Positions 24,487 to 32,931 of a stretch of DNA of 64,000 bases are shown one piece after another. The notes under the pieces were generated by a model, which made no database searches, was not told the DNA's origin, and was given only the letters and a program-made list of their open reading frames with translations. The position numbers and the translations under genes are program-made. The DNA comes from Desulfatibacillum aliphaticivorans DSM 15576. Its GTDB lineage: Bacteria; Desulfobacterota; Desulfobacteria; Desulfobacterales; Desulfatibacillaceae. The stretch is taken from positions 124,001 to 188,000 of the forward strand of contig NZ_AUCT01000002.1 of NCBI RefSeq assembly GCF_000429905.1, read 5' to 3'. Each line of letters begins with the position of its first letter. The first letter of the stretch is position 1.

Positions 24487-25719
24487 TCAATCATCTTCTG
24501 CGCCGTAGCGATTTTTTTTAACCGGTATCAGATCATTTTTTAAATCCCCATTTTCTTCCATAGTTTCAATCTTTTCAAAGATATCTCTTAATTCATCGCG
24601 GCAATGAGGGGGAAGATTTTCCACGCGGAAAATTCCGTCAACAGGAGGATAAGAATTTCGGACAAAGGAATCCGGCTTTCGCCGGCTTGGACTTTCCATA
24701 AGTGCTGACGTCAAAATTGTGAGCACCTTTTCCTCAACATAGGTTACTAAATCATTTGGAAATCGTTGAAAAATCATGGAGATAATAATGAGATAAAGTT
24801 CGGTTAGCCATAATGGTTCATCCGGCTCATTTTTAGTGCCTGCATTATCCGTAGTGCCGTTAACGTACTGGCTGGATATTACATTTTTTTCCGGCATAAT
24901 CTTTAATGGCGGAAGGAATACTATCCTATCCATCCGATCAAGGAAATCCAAAAATTTGTCCGGAGGTTTGGAACCCGGGTTTCTTAAATGTTCAATAACA
25001 TCCCTCATTTCATCCATCCGGTTTTTAATCCATTGTGGATAGGATTCATCATTCAGCTGGCTCGACTCCTGGGGACGACCATCTTGGACAAGATTGCTGG
25101 AGGAATCTTTATGGGGGGGGGATTTCTCATCTTGATTAGGATCCGGCTCCTTGGGACAACCGTCTTTGGCAGACTCGCAGGACAACGACTCCCAAGTGCT
25201 TTTTGACAGCAGCGCTTTACTGGCCGCAAAAAAGAAAACCGCCCTTCCGATGTTAAAGGACTCCCCACCTTCGTAAACCTTGCCGTCGTACATGGGCGCC
25301 AGAAAGGAAGAGTAGCTGTGTCGGTTCTGGGGGAATTGAGTGTCCACTTCGTCAAAGAGCACAACGGGAAAAGTTTTTGTCAGGTGGCAATTTTGGATTT
25401 TCCGGAAGCATGGCGCCAAATCCCGAAAACTTTCCATGGCGGTAAGATTGAAGGTTAAAAAATCCACCTGCTTGGGCTCCACCGTTTTTTTAACCAATTG
25501 GCAAAGCTCCTTCACCAGATAGGATTTTCCTGCTCCCGGGTGCGCTTCCAGCAAAATATTCATGGGTCTTGGGGCGTTTTCATTTTTTATGTAAGCGCGA
25601 ATCATGTCTGACAGGCCAAGAAGATCCTCCTGCCTCTCCTGGGATAGCGCAATATAGCCGCCTAATCCAAAACGCCCGTCAGAAAGGCATAATTTTTCTG
25701 CACTGATATTGGTTGTCAT
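24487..25719 (-). CDS. AAA+ ATPase paired with an HExxH protein
   Basis: 410 residues from ATG 25719, which overlaps the stop of the upstream gene (ATGA); a longer start is unlikely. Walker A is AHPGAGKS (residues 59-66), Walker B VVLFDEVD (119-126), then a sensor-like AVFFFAASKAL (160-170). The segment DFLDRMDRIVFLPPLKI fits the second half of an AAA module. Between these lies a hydrophilic insert of ~60 residues in which DGCPKEP...NQDE and DGRPQES...NDE look like a duplicated unit. The C terminus is charged. Cytosolic. Family beyond AAA+ not recognised; remodelling or activating the coupled HExxH protein is the natural hypothesis. Confidence 0.75.
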   Translation of the reverse strand: MTTNISAEKLCLSDGRFGLGGYIALSQERQEDLLGLSDMIRAYIKNENAPRPMNILLEAHPGAGKSYLVKELCQLVKKTVEPKQVDFLTFNLTAMESFRDLAPCFRKIQNCHLTKTFPVVLFDEVDTQFPQNRHSYSSFLAPMYDGKVYEGGESFNIGRAVFFFAASKALLSKSTWESLSCESAKDGCPKEPDPNQDEKSPPHKDSSSNLVQDGRPQESSQLNDESYPQWIKNRMDEMRDVIEHLRNPGSKPPDKFLDFLDRMDRIVFLPPLKIMPEKNVISSQYVNGTTDNAGTKNEPDEPLWLTELYLIIISMIFQRFPNDLVTYVEEKVLTILTSALMESPSRRKPDSFVRNSYPPVDGIFRVENLPPHCRDELRDIFEKIETMEENGDLKNDLIPVKKNRYGAEDD

Positions 25720-28148
25720 TTTGGCTTCTCTTTTTCGCTTCCAGCGCGGTTGCATTGGCTTAGTTGAAAGGAGTTCCACAGGCTCATGACAAGCGCCTTG
25801 GCTCTGGCTTCAGTTTCCTTTGAGTTGTTTCCATAATCATCCATTGGATCAGGGAGGCCATCATCACTATGTTTGCTCTCCATTGTATTTATCCAATACG
25901 AAAGATTATTTACCACTATGTGTGGGAACTGAATGCTCTCAGACACAATTCTTCTATTCATTATCGCCGTAATAATTCCCTTAACATCCATTTCTGTAAA
26001 ATCTCTCATACCTTGGAGGACTTCCATTTTTTCCTCTTTGAGACCATTTACTTCGTTAAATATTGCGCATAACAAGGATTCCAGTCTTTCGATATCGTGC
26101 TGAAGATCAACAACTATACTTGGAGGAAGATTATTAATTATTTTTAGCTTTTCATCGCCGCTAAATATATCTTTGATGTTTTCAATATGTTGCTTTATCA
26201 GGCTCCGCAATTGGTGCTTATTGGCAATGATTCCTTTAAGGCACAAAACCAAAGATGCTTTCCTGGAATTTTTTTGCATTTTCCGGGCTTCGTGTTGAAT
26301 TGAGACGGAAAGCGTTCGCAGAATATAAGGCAGCAGGGTTTTGGGTAAAATCACTGTTCCAATAGACTGATCAAACAATTTGTAAAAGAACGACCACTCT
26401 TCGTTAACGTACATGGCAAGATTTTCCAGATATGAAAAAACAAAATCAAGGCTTTCCACTGCAATGTCCTCGACAAGCAGTTGCCGCAAGCGTTCACTCT
26501 CCGTCTGGCCCCGGAAGGATGATATGCGGCCTTTCCTGTAAAAATCCTTGAACTCCTGTGAACCAAGAATCCTTTTCCAGTTCTCCGTTTCACCGACATG
26601 GAAATGGAGGCACTCGTGCGTAATGGCCTCATACATATGGGGGACCAGCAACTGCCTGTATGGCAGGGCGATAGCCAAGCCGCTAAATTGAGGACTATCC
26701 ACAGTATCAATTAATACATACGGAGAGTAATTTTCACCTGAGGAGGCTTCGCTATCAGGGGGACCGATCTTTTTAGAGGAGTCAGTAGTTTTATTGACGC
26801 AGCGCAGAAAGCAATCGGCCACGTGCTCGGCGGCCTCATAGTATAGTCTCGGTCCGGGGGGCGGCAACTCAAAAGGCACCCGGCTGAACTCCCGGGTAAT
26901 CGGCATTCCGGCCATTCGTTGCCTGGTTGCTGACATTAACCTTTCTGCTTCAGTAAGACGGGGCAACTTGCGCTGATCCTCATCCAGCCGGGGTATGCTT
27001 TCAGCGGCATAGTTGGTTGTATGGGTTTTTTGGGTTGTTTCCTGTAAAAGTTTTTTCACTGCAGGCATCAGGCTGCTCACAGCGTAGTCAGATGGGGAGT
27101 CCCAGGCCGTATCCAGCACAGAATAAGCCGCCTGGATCACTTGACGCCCGACATTTAGCCCCATGTTTTCCTTGATCTCCTTACATTGCGAGCCGGTAAT
27201 TTTTATCCTTTTAGGGCGTTCCGGTTCAAATCTTCCTTCTGGAGTCGGCCCGCTGCTGCATGCTTTCATTTCACCGTTTGCCCGGACAAGGAGCTTGGTG
27301 GAGGAAAAATATTCTGCCGCCTCTTGACGAACCTTCCGGATGCCCTTTATGGCCTGGCCCCAAGTCGCAGCATTCAAGTCATAAACCAAGGTGCGCCTGG
27401 CAAAGGAGCGTTTTGGACCGGAAAAGCTGAAAGCCGAGGAAGTACTCCTTGCTTGCGCCTCAAGTGATTTATGAAAGACTTTCTCCGCGTCCGCCTTGCA
27501 CTCCAAATCGATGAGCCATTTCAGGCTCACGTTTTCTTGAATGTTCTCTTCCCAGTCGGATGTGTCCCCGTCAATTTTGGCTACCTCATCGAGGTTAACT
27601 CCCAGTACGGTATGAATATCAATAAATTTAGATGTATGAAATAGAACCTTTTCTTCAATCTTTTCGGCAAGAGACCCCATGTTTTCGTCAGCAAGGATGA
27701 TGACCTGCTCTCCCCAGGTCAAGGAGTTCAAATAAAACATACTCTTTGAACCGTCTTGGAAAAGATTGCTGTAAATGCCTCCGTAATTTTTAATGGCATC
27801 GGAATGAAGGGCAATCAGATTAAGTGCAATAACCCTCCTTTTTTCCAAGGTTTCAATGATATTTTCCTCTCCGTTGCTTCCCAAGTACACGCAGTCAATG
27901 TTGGAGAAGGAACGGATCCCATCGATTGTGCCGGAAAACAACAAGCTATCGTTTTCATGGTGAGCAACTCTATATACGACAATGACGTCAAAGTGCCCTA
28001 GGCCTTTAAATGCCACGAAGTTACCATTCAATTTTGTTTCAAATCGCTTAAGGACGGATTCCTCGTGCTTGGGATGCATTCGATACAAGGAAATGCGAAT
28101 GGGGTCTATACTGATAACTTTTTCCGATTGCGCGGGGAATTGGGTCAT
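25716..28148 (-). CDS. Large protein with putative metallopeptidase motif HECLH and sensor-like N terminus
   Basis: 810 residues from ATG 28148, chosen because AAGGAAAGAAGGAAGAT precedes it. No known family recognised. Residues ~10-95 and ~140-190 each look like a ferredoxin-fold ligand domain of Lrp/RAM type (FVAFKGLGHFDVIVVYRV; WGEQVIILADENMG...FIDIHTVLGVN). The middle is variable, with a basic patch. HECLH at residues 511-515 is an HExxH zinc motif; E560 or E565 in LLVEDIAVESLDF could be the third ligand, as in gluzincins. The C-terminal ~230 residues are helical. It is translationally coupled to the AAA+ ATPase gene. AT-richer than flanking genes, suggesting acquisition. Protease activity is inferred from the motif only. 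Confidence 0.65.
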   Translation of the reverse strand: MTQFPAQSEKVISIDPIRISLYRMHPKHEESVLKRFETKLNGNFVAFKGLGHFDVIVVYRVAHHENDSLLFSGTIDGIRSFSNIDCVYLGSNGEENIIETLEKRRVIALNLIALHSDAIKNYGGIYSNLFQDGSKSMFYLNSLTWGEQVIILADENMGSLAEKIEEKVLFHTSKFIDIHTVLGVNLDEVAKIDGDTSDWEENIQENVSLKWLIDLECKADAEKVFHKSLEAQARSTSSAFSFSGPKRSFARRTLVYDLNAATWGQAIKGIRKVRQEAAEYFSSTKLLVRANGEMKACSSGPTPEGRFEPERPKRIKITGSQCKEIKENMGLNVGRQVIQAAYSVLDTAWDSPSDYAVSSLMPAVKKLLQETTQKTHTTNYAAESIPRLDEDQRKLPRLTEAERLMSATRQRMAGMPITREFSRVPFELPPPGPRLYYEAAEHVADCFLRCVNKTTDSSKKIGPPDSEASSGENYSPYVLIDTVDSPQFSGLAIALPYRQLLVPHMYEAITHECLHFHVGETENWKRILGSQEFKDFYRKGRISSFRGQTESERLRQLLVEDIAVESLDFVFSYLENLAMYVNEEWSFFYKLFDQSIGTVILPKTLLPYILRTLSVSIQHEARKMQKNSRKASLVLCLKGIIANKHQLRSLIKQHIENIKDIFSGDEKLKIINNLPPSIVVDLQHDIERLESLLCAIFNEVNGLKEEKMEVLQGMRDFTEMDVKGIITAIMNRRIVSESIQFPHIVVNNLSYWINTMESKHSDDGLPDPMDDYGNNSKETEARAKALVMSLWNSFQLSQCNRAGSEKEKPK

Positions 28149-28289
28149 ATCTTCCTTCTTTCCTTGAGGACTGTGAACAGAAGAGACCAAATGCACAAAC
28201 TGAAACGATTTCAACCGCACCGCAGCGCTGTTGGAGCGCAGCTATCCGGCAACAAAATGTACGGGGCTAATATGAGGCGGGAAAAAAGA

Positions 28290-28508
28290 CTATCGAGACC
28301 TAAGCCATTCAATCAATCCTACTGGCATGATTGAATATGGGTCCGGGGCTTCAGTATAGTGCTCCCGGAAAATTCGCCCGTCATCCGGGCAAAAAAAGAA
28401 GTTTTGTGCAAATACCGCCGATCTGCTTTCGCTCGTACGCAGTCTGGAATACGCTGAAACATCCGTCCAAGCGTTTGCTTCATCATTTTGGCGAGATCTA
28501 TTCGGCAT
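28290..28508 (-). CDS. Possible small protein upstream of the AAA+/HExxH pair
   Basis: 72-residue open frame, hydrophilic, no family recognised. It is listed because GAGGAGTC stands eight bases before its ATG, the best ribosome binding site in this intergenic region, and because it lies on the same strand 142 bp upstream of the HExxH gene, so it could be the first gene of that operon. Evidence for translation is otherwise weak. Confidence 0.38.
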   Translation of the reverse strand: MPNRSRQNDEANAWTDVSAYSRLRTSESRSAVFAQNFFFCPDDGRIFREHYTEAPDPYSIMPVGLIEWLRSR

Positions 28509-29093
28509 GGTTTTGACTCCTCGGTCTCTTGTCCGATTTATATTAAAGGAGAGCTTGGAAGCACCTCACTGTAATTTTTCGGAAGCACTTTTCAAAAACT
28601 TTAACGGGCCTTTGCCTTGGAAGAAGGATCGCAGAAAGATGTCGAGCAAGCGCAAGCCCACGCTTCAGCCCATTATTTTACACCTCACCTCTATACAATT
28701 CAAGAAAAAAAACCTTGTCCGCCCCTTGGTCATATAATTGTAAGTGGAGATTAATTCTCATTTCGATACCATTCTGATAACCGTAAAGTCAAGGATTTTT
28801 TCATGTTATGTCATGATATGATATCGTTTAGATGCAATTTAAAAAAATCCGCTCGCCCTCAAAACAGCAGGTATTTTTACCCTACAATTTCAACACAAAA
28901 TCAGATAGTTAGCCTCCATAGGCACCTTCATCAATCTTGAAATAGCACCATAGATTAAGTAGGCAAAAATTTGCGGCGAGTATTTGAACTGTGTTTTTCG
29001 GGAGGTCCTTGCACCTTTGATTTGCAGGTGTATTAACCTAATCCGGGGCATTATGGACATAGCATCCAAGGCCGGGGACGCTCCGAAGAACTT
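28509..29093. other. AT-rich intergenic region
   Basis: No credible gene; an open frame at 28507-28737 has no resemblance to anything. It contains short T/A runs, a TGATATGATATC-like palindromic patch near 28813-28828 and a small hairpin CACCT...AGGTG near 29010-29030. It probably carries the promoter of the minus-strand operon to its left, but no clear -35/-10 pair was identified. Confidence 0.4.
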
Positions 29094-29291
29094 TTACGAC
29101 TCCAAGTCCTTTTTCATCTGCTCGAACTCGTCTTGGGTGATTTGGCCGGAGGCGTAGCGCCTTTTGAGGATGTCCAGGGGAGTCTCTTTGAGCACGGAGC
29201 CCTTGATGATTTCAAACTGCTCCTTGCCCTTGGGGGTGAAAATAAAATAAGCCGCGGCACCCAGTACAACCAGAAATAAAAACACGCCCAT
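29094..29291 (-). CDS. SHOCT-domain small membrane protein
   Basis: 65 residues. A single N-terminal membrane segment (GVFLFLVVLGAAAYFIF) is followed by a SHOCT domain: PLDILKRRYASGQITQDEFEQMKKDL. SHOCT modules are short C-terminal helices thought to mediate oligomerisation. AAAAAAGGAG precedes the ATG. Function unknown. Confidence 0.85.
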   Translation of the reverse strand: MGVFLFLVVLGAAAYFIFTPKGKEQFEIIKGSVLKETPLDILKRRYASGQITQDEFEQMKKDLES

Positions 29292-29387
29292 GGTTTTCTC
29301 CTTTTTTAAGAAGCGTTAATCTTTGCTTCCAAAAGATGGGCATTTATTCCCGATGCGCAACCTAAACTTCCGGTTTTCGCCCCTCGC

Positions 29388-30281
29388 CTATTTGCTTTTG
29401 ATCTCTTTTTGCAGGTCTTTATACCACTTGGCTTCGCCCCACACTTTTTCCGCGCAGTCCGGGCACATACCGTGGCTGAACTCCAGGTTGGAGCGCTCTT
29501 CCAGGTACGACTCGATTTGCTTCCAATAGCCTTCGTCGTCCCGAACCTTTTTGCAATAGGCGCAAATAGGGATGAACCCCCGCAAAACATTGATTTCATC
29601 CAATGAGGCCCGCAGTTTCTTGATCAATTCCTCGTTTCGTTCATTGGACTTCGCCAGTTCCCTGTAGGAGACGTATTCCAGCCTGCGCGTCCGGTTGTTG
29701 GAGCGAAGAATAATGACCCCTAAAAAATTGATGGGGATCAAAAACAGGATGGAGCCGATAAAGCCGGAAAAATCCATATCCAGAAAAAAAAGGCTGGTAA
29801 AAAGCGATCCCACGCCCAAAAAGGCGCATGCAGCAATGGTGTAATAAAACTTGTTATTGAGAAACTGGTAGAAAATCAGCGTAAGAAGGATTGTATTCAC
29901 CCCCAGATAGGCGAAAATCATCTCCCGCGTGATGGACAGGACGAATACCCCCAAAGATATGAGGATCTGGGTGATCAACAGCATCTTGGAGTAATAGGCG
30001 ATGAACTCGCGGGCCTTTTGGATGTACACCAAGGTCGTGCCCAGGGCGGAAGCCACGCCTATTCGCAACAAGAGAAGGATGTATATGGACTCTGTATTTT
30101 TGGCTTCCAGAACGTCTCTTACAAAAAACGCAATGGACAAAAACAGCAGCACCGCCAGTGCGTTGCGGGCGATAACCTTGTTTTCCTTCCAATTGTAGCG
30201 AAGAAAAGCCTCTTCCTCTTCCTGGGAGAGAAACTCCGCGGTGACCCTGGACAATAATGTGTTTTCTGCAGCGTTTTTCAC
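29388..30281 (-). CDS. Six-helix membrane protein with C-terminal CxxC...CxxC module
   Basis: 297 residues starting at GTG 30281 behind CAGGAAT. It has six or so hydrophobic segments (about residues 35-190), then a coiled helix (REL...LRASLDEINVLRGFIP), then ICAYCKKVRDDEGYWKQIES and SHGMCPDCAEKVW. The last two motifs are a module often appended to PAS and kinase proteins in this phylum, where its cysteines probably bind a metal; here no kinase or cyclase follows, so it may be a receptor-like half. Inner membrane. Ligand and output unknown. Confidence 0.72.
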   Translation of the reverse strand: MKNAAENTLLSRVTAEFLSQEEEEAFLRYNWKENKVIARNALAVLLFLSIAFFVRDVLEAKNTESIYILLLLRIGVASALGTTLVYIQKAREFIAYYSKMLLITQILISLGVFVLSITREMIFAYLGVNTILLTLIFYQFLNNKFYYTIAACAFLGVGSLFTSLFFLDMDFSGFIGSILFLIPINFLGVIILRSNNRTRRLEYVSYRELAKSNERNEELIKKLRASLDEINVLRGFIPICAYCKKVRDDEGYWKQIESYLEERSNLEFSHGMCPDCAEKVWGEAKWYKDLQKEIKSK

Positions 30282-30609
30282 GTGATTCCTGATCTATCCC
30301 GGCGAGCGCGGGGGCGGTTATCGCCTTGGCCGCATTAACCGCAAAAAAATCAATGCAAATCAGGTCCGGTCCTTCTCGGACCTTGAGACTGCATGGCTGA
30401 TCTCAAAATGACAAACTGTGCGTCCCCCCAAGCGGCCGGCAACCCCTTTCCCTAACCTGATAATGATAGTCCACAGGGTTTTGACAGGTCAAGAGGCAAG
30501 GTTTTTTGACGCTGTTTTAAAACGGCGGGCAGGCATGGCGACTGCAAGCCTGGAGGGGGGTATAGCATTCTTAAGTGATAGAAAGTATGCAACAAACAGT
30601 TGGCATCTT
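30282..30609. other. Intergenic region
   Basis: No gene seen. A small hairpin AGGTCCG...CGGACCT sits near 30362-30382. The rest is unremarkable. Confidence 0.4.
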
Positions 30610-31056
30610 TTAGGTGCCCGGATTATCATACATAACCTTGAAAGCAATACGAACAGCCCGCTCTGCCTCTGGCTCCAATGATTCGAAGTTCTCCTCTATT
30701 TTATGAAGTTCACCATCATCAATAAGTGATTGATCTTCACGCACATGAACCATTTGATTCCGTCGTTTCCTTAACCACTGCAAATCTTCATCTTCACCAA
30801 AAAGTTGAAATGAGTTGGACTTATAATCTCCTAACTCAGCGTCCCGTAACCATGCATCAGCAACGGCATGTGCAATAATTATCACTGCTACCCATGCCCC
30901 AGCACAAAAAGCCAGATCCATATCCCTGGAAAGATAAACCCCCTGAGGGCTTAAAAGATATGATGCAAGAGGATGTTGATAAGATTCCTCCACCTCCTGC
31001 AGCCACTTTTCGCGAGCTTTCCATGTCTGAATATCTGGTATTTCTGCGTATGCCAT
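30610..31056 (-). CDS. HEPN-like protein with RX4H motif
   Basis: 148 residues from ATG 31056 (an upstream TTG at 31086 would add ten residues). Two helices with a conserved-looking hydrophobic patch (DLAFCAGAWVAVIIIAHAVADAWL) are followed by DLQWLRKRRNQMVHVRED, in which R99-NQMV-H104 is the RX4-6H motif of HEPN ribonucleases and nucleotidyltransferase-associated toxins. No neighbouring MNT nucleotidyltransferase is present. AT-richer than the core genome and 418 bp outside the attachment site of the mobile element. A function as an antiphage or toxin RNase is inference; short length fits the HEPN fold. Confidence 0.58.
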   Translation of the reverse strand: MAYAEIPDIQTWKAREKWLQEVEESYQHPLASYLLSPQGVYLSRDMDLAFCAGAWVAVIIIAHAVADAWLRDAELGDYKSNSFQLFGEDEDLQWLRKRRNQMVHVREDQSLIDDGELHKIEENFESLEPEAERAVRIAFKVMYDNPGT

Positions 31057-31473
31057 TTTACAGAATGCCCATTTATGTATTAACAATATTTATCAACTTG
31101 CTTTTATACTTGTCTATCCCTCGACGCTATCGTTCTCCACCACATTTTTTTTGAATATATGCCCTATTGGCTCCTATTTCGTCAAGAGTTATCATTTTGA
31201 AATGCGTAAATAATGGCTCTAAGCAGAGGTCTTAAAATCTTCAAACCGCGGAAAGCACGGACGTCACCGAAAGAAGCAGTTCCGTGCTTTCCGTGTCTTC
31301 CGTGGTTCCCATCCAGTTGTATGCATTCCCACGGAGGACCATGGGAACGAGCGGCCGGCAAGAACAAGGGCGGTCCGATCCATTTTCGCTTCATCAGACG
31401 CGGGAACAAGCGTGCATAGAACGAAAAGACGGAATCAAGAACGTTTTGATAAACAGGATGATAAAAAAGGAAG

Positions 31474-31490
31474 TGGTGGAGATGAGGGGG
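31474..31490. repeat. Distal attachment site (att) of the integrative element
   Basis: TGGTGGAGATGAGGGGG matches without mismatch the last 17 bases of the tRNA-Ala gene (37382-37398). With the tyrosine integrase beside the tRNA, this marks the other boundary of the inserted element. Direct orientation and perfect identity make chance unlikely. Confidence 0.9.
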
Positions 31491-31708
31491 TGCACAAAGT
31501 CCCAATCTCCTGCTTGATAACCTACTGAAAATCTGACTCTTTTAGGCTGTCCAACTTTCGATGAACAGTATACATGTACAGGGAAATCCTCGCTGTTGTC
31601 AACAGGAAATCTTACCCCAGACCACTAAAAATCCGACCCTCTCATTTGCCCTGTATCGGACTATCGCATGTCCAGACAGGGAGGACGGGTGGTAGACTTT
31701 CTTGCCAG

Positions 31709-31738
31709 TTGACAGGCATTCTTTTTCTGTCATACTAT
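31709..31738 (+). promoter_or_regulatory. Promoter of the TIR-like gene
   Basis: TTGACA at 31709-31714 and TACTAT at 31733-31738, 18 bp apart, end 37 bases before the ATG at 31776. GAGG at about 31765 provides ribosome binding. This gives the cargo gene an independent transcript. Confidence 0.65.
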
Positions 31739-31775
31739 GGCATACTACCTTTTATCCTACATCTGAGGATCATCC

Positions 31776-32720
31776 ATGGATAACTCCATAAGAGAAAATG
31801 TTCATTGTATTATTGGCAACCCTAGTTGCGGCAATGTTTTTGCGTCTCTTCAATCCTGTTTCGTTGCTTATGGTTACAAGACCAGCCCTATAGAAGTCCG
31901 ACTCCTGAAGAGGCTACTTGAGGAACGCGGGATAGAATGTATCGAGGCAGGCAGCAGCCTATCTCCTGGCCAGCATGTTTTTTGTCACAAGATTTGTTCA
32001 AAAATTATTACTTCACAATTTTGCATTGTAATGCTGAACCACGACGAAAGCCAAGGACTTCATGTTCCTAATGCAAACGTTAACATGGAATATGGGCTCA
32101 TGCTGGGTTTCAACAAGTATGTAATTCCATTTCAAAAGGACGATGAACGTCTTCCTTTTAATGTTACAGGGTTAGACACGGCAAAATACAACGTAAGTAA
32201 TTTTGAGGAAGTTGCGTCCCAGGCCATTGATAAAGCTATAACTGACACACACAGGGGAACACCTGATGTCTCACAGGGGGTGGTTATGAGTGCCTTTCTG
32301 ATGCACAAGAAGGCACTGATTACCCCATTGGATTCAATAGGGGACAGAAATATTTTTGAATTAGGTCGTCCCTTGGGTTTCATTGTTCTCAATGATTTTA
32401 GTGGGATGGACTATATGTTTTTCGGAAACTTCACTCGACTCAGTCCTGCAAGCGTTGTTTGGCATATAGAGCGGCTTGATGAAATCATTGAAGCCAGAGA
32501 ACAATCTATTGAGAAAAGAATAGCTGAAGGAATCCTCAAACCACAAGGGGGCGATTTTTTTAATAGGTGGTTTAATAACCTCAAAATTTGGGTGGTGGTA
32601 AACAGTGAGAAAGACAAATGCGATGTAGCCGATACGCTAAAGGGAACATCTGTTTCCCGCTCTGTGGAACTATTCTCGTATGAGGAAGTGGAAAGGGAGC
32701 GGTCAAAAATGCCATTTTAG
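31776..32720 (+). CDS. TIR-like / nucleoside 2-deoxyribosyltransferase-like protein, element cargo
   Basis: 314 residues. Residues ~8-155 form a Rossmann-like domain of the TIR/deoxyribosyltransferase kind: VRLLKRLLEERGIECIEAGS, ICSKIITSQFCIVMLN and NANVNMEYGLMLGFNKYVIPF, in which Glu105 sits where the catalytic Glu of NAD-cleaving TIR and of deoxyribosyltransferases is found. The C-terminal half (~160-314) is unrecognised and may sense or bind a partner. Cysteines 11, 18, 28, 55, 70, 74 and 83 are numerous for this fold. It has its own promoter and is the only non-mobility gene of the element. NAD hydrolase in phage defence is inference; enzyme class unproven. Confidence 0.65.
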   Translation: MDNSIRENVHCIIGNPSCGNVFASLQSCFVAYGYKTSPIEVRLLKRLLEERGIECIEAGSSLSPGQHVFCHKICSKIITSQFCIVMLNHDESQGLHVPNANVNMEYGLMLGFNKYVIPFQKDDERLPFNVTGLDTAKYNVSNFEEVASQAIDKAITDTHRGTPDVSQGVVMSAFLMHKKALITPLDSIGDRNIFELGRPLGFIVLNDFSGMDYMFFGNFTRLSPASVVWHIERLDEIIEAREQSIEKRIAEGILKPQGGDFFNRWFNNLKIWVVVNSEKDKCDVADTLKGTSVSRSVELFSYEEVERERSKMPF

Positions 32721-32931
32721 GAAGGGCCGATTTTTACCATAAATTTGTGAAGCCCTATCTACGGTATAGGCTTTGCCAGTTTTCCCCCTGGCCCCGGTCG
32801 AAGTGTGACTACAGGGACAGGGGCGTGGTCAATATAATATCCAATGCTGGCAGTGGTTATCTTGCGGCGCTGGTCCTATGGTATAGGGTGGACCTCCAGC
32901 ATGGTCAAGGCCAGAGGTTGCGCCCCGGTGA

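Larger units (their letters stand above)
31087..31775. other. Intergenic region spanning the left end of the mobile element
   Basis: No gene. It contains the inverted repeat GGAAAGCACGGA / TCCGTGCTTTCC (31250-31261, 31281-31292), the attachment-site copy at 31474-31490 and the promoter of the TIR-like gene at 31709-31738. Confidence 0.55.

Noticed and set aside
28507..28737. 76-codon plus-strand frame in the AT-rich gap
   Set aside because: No clear ribosome site, no family resemblance, and it starts inside a competing minus-strand frame with a better site.
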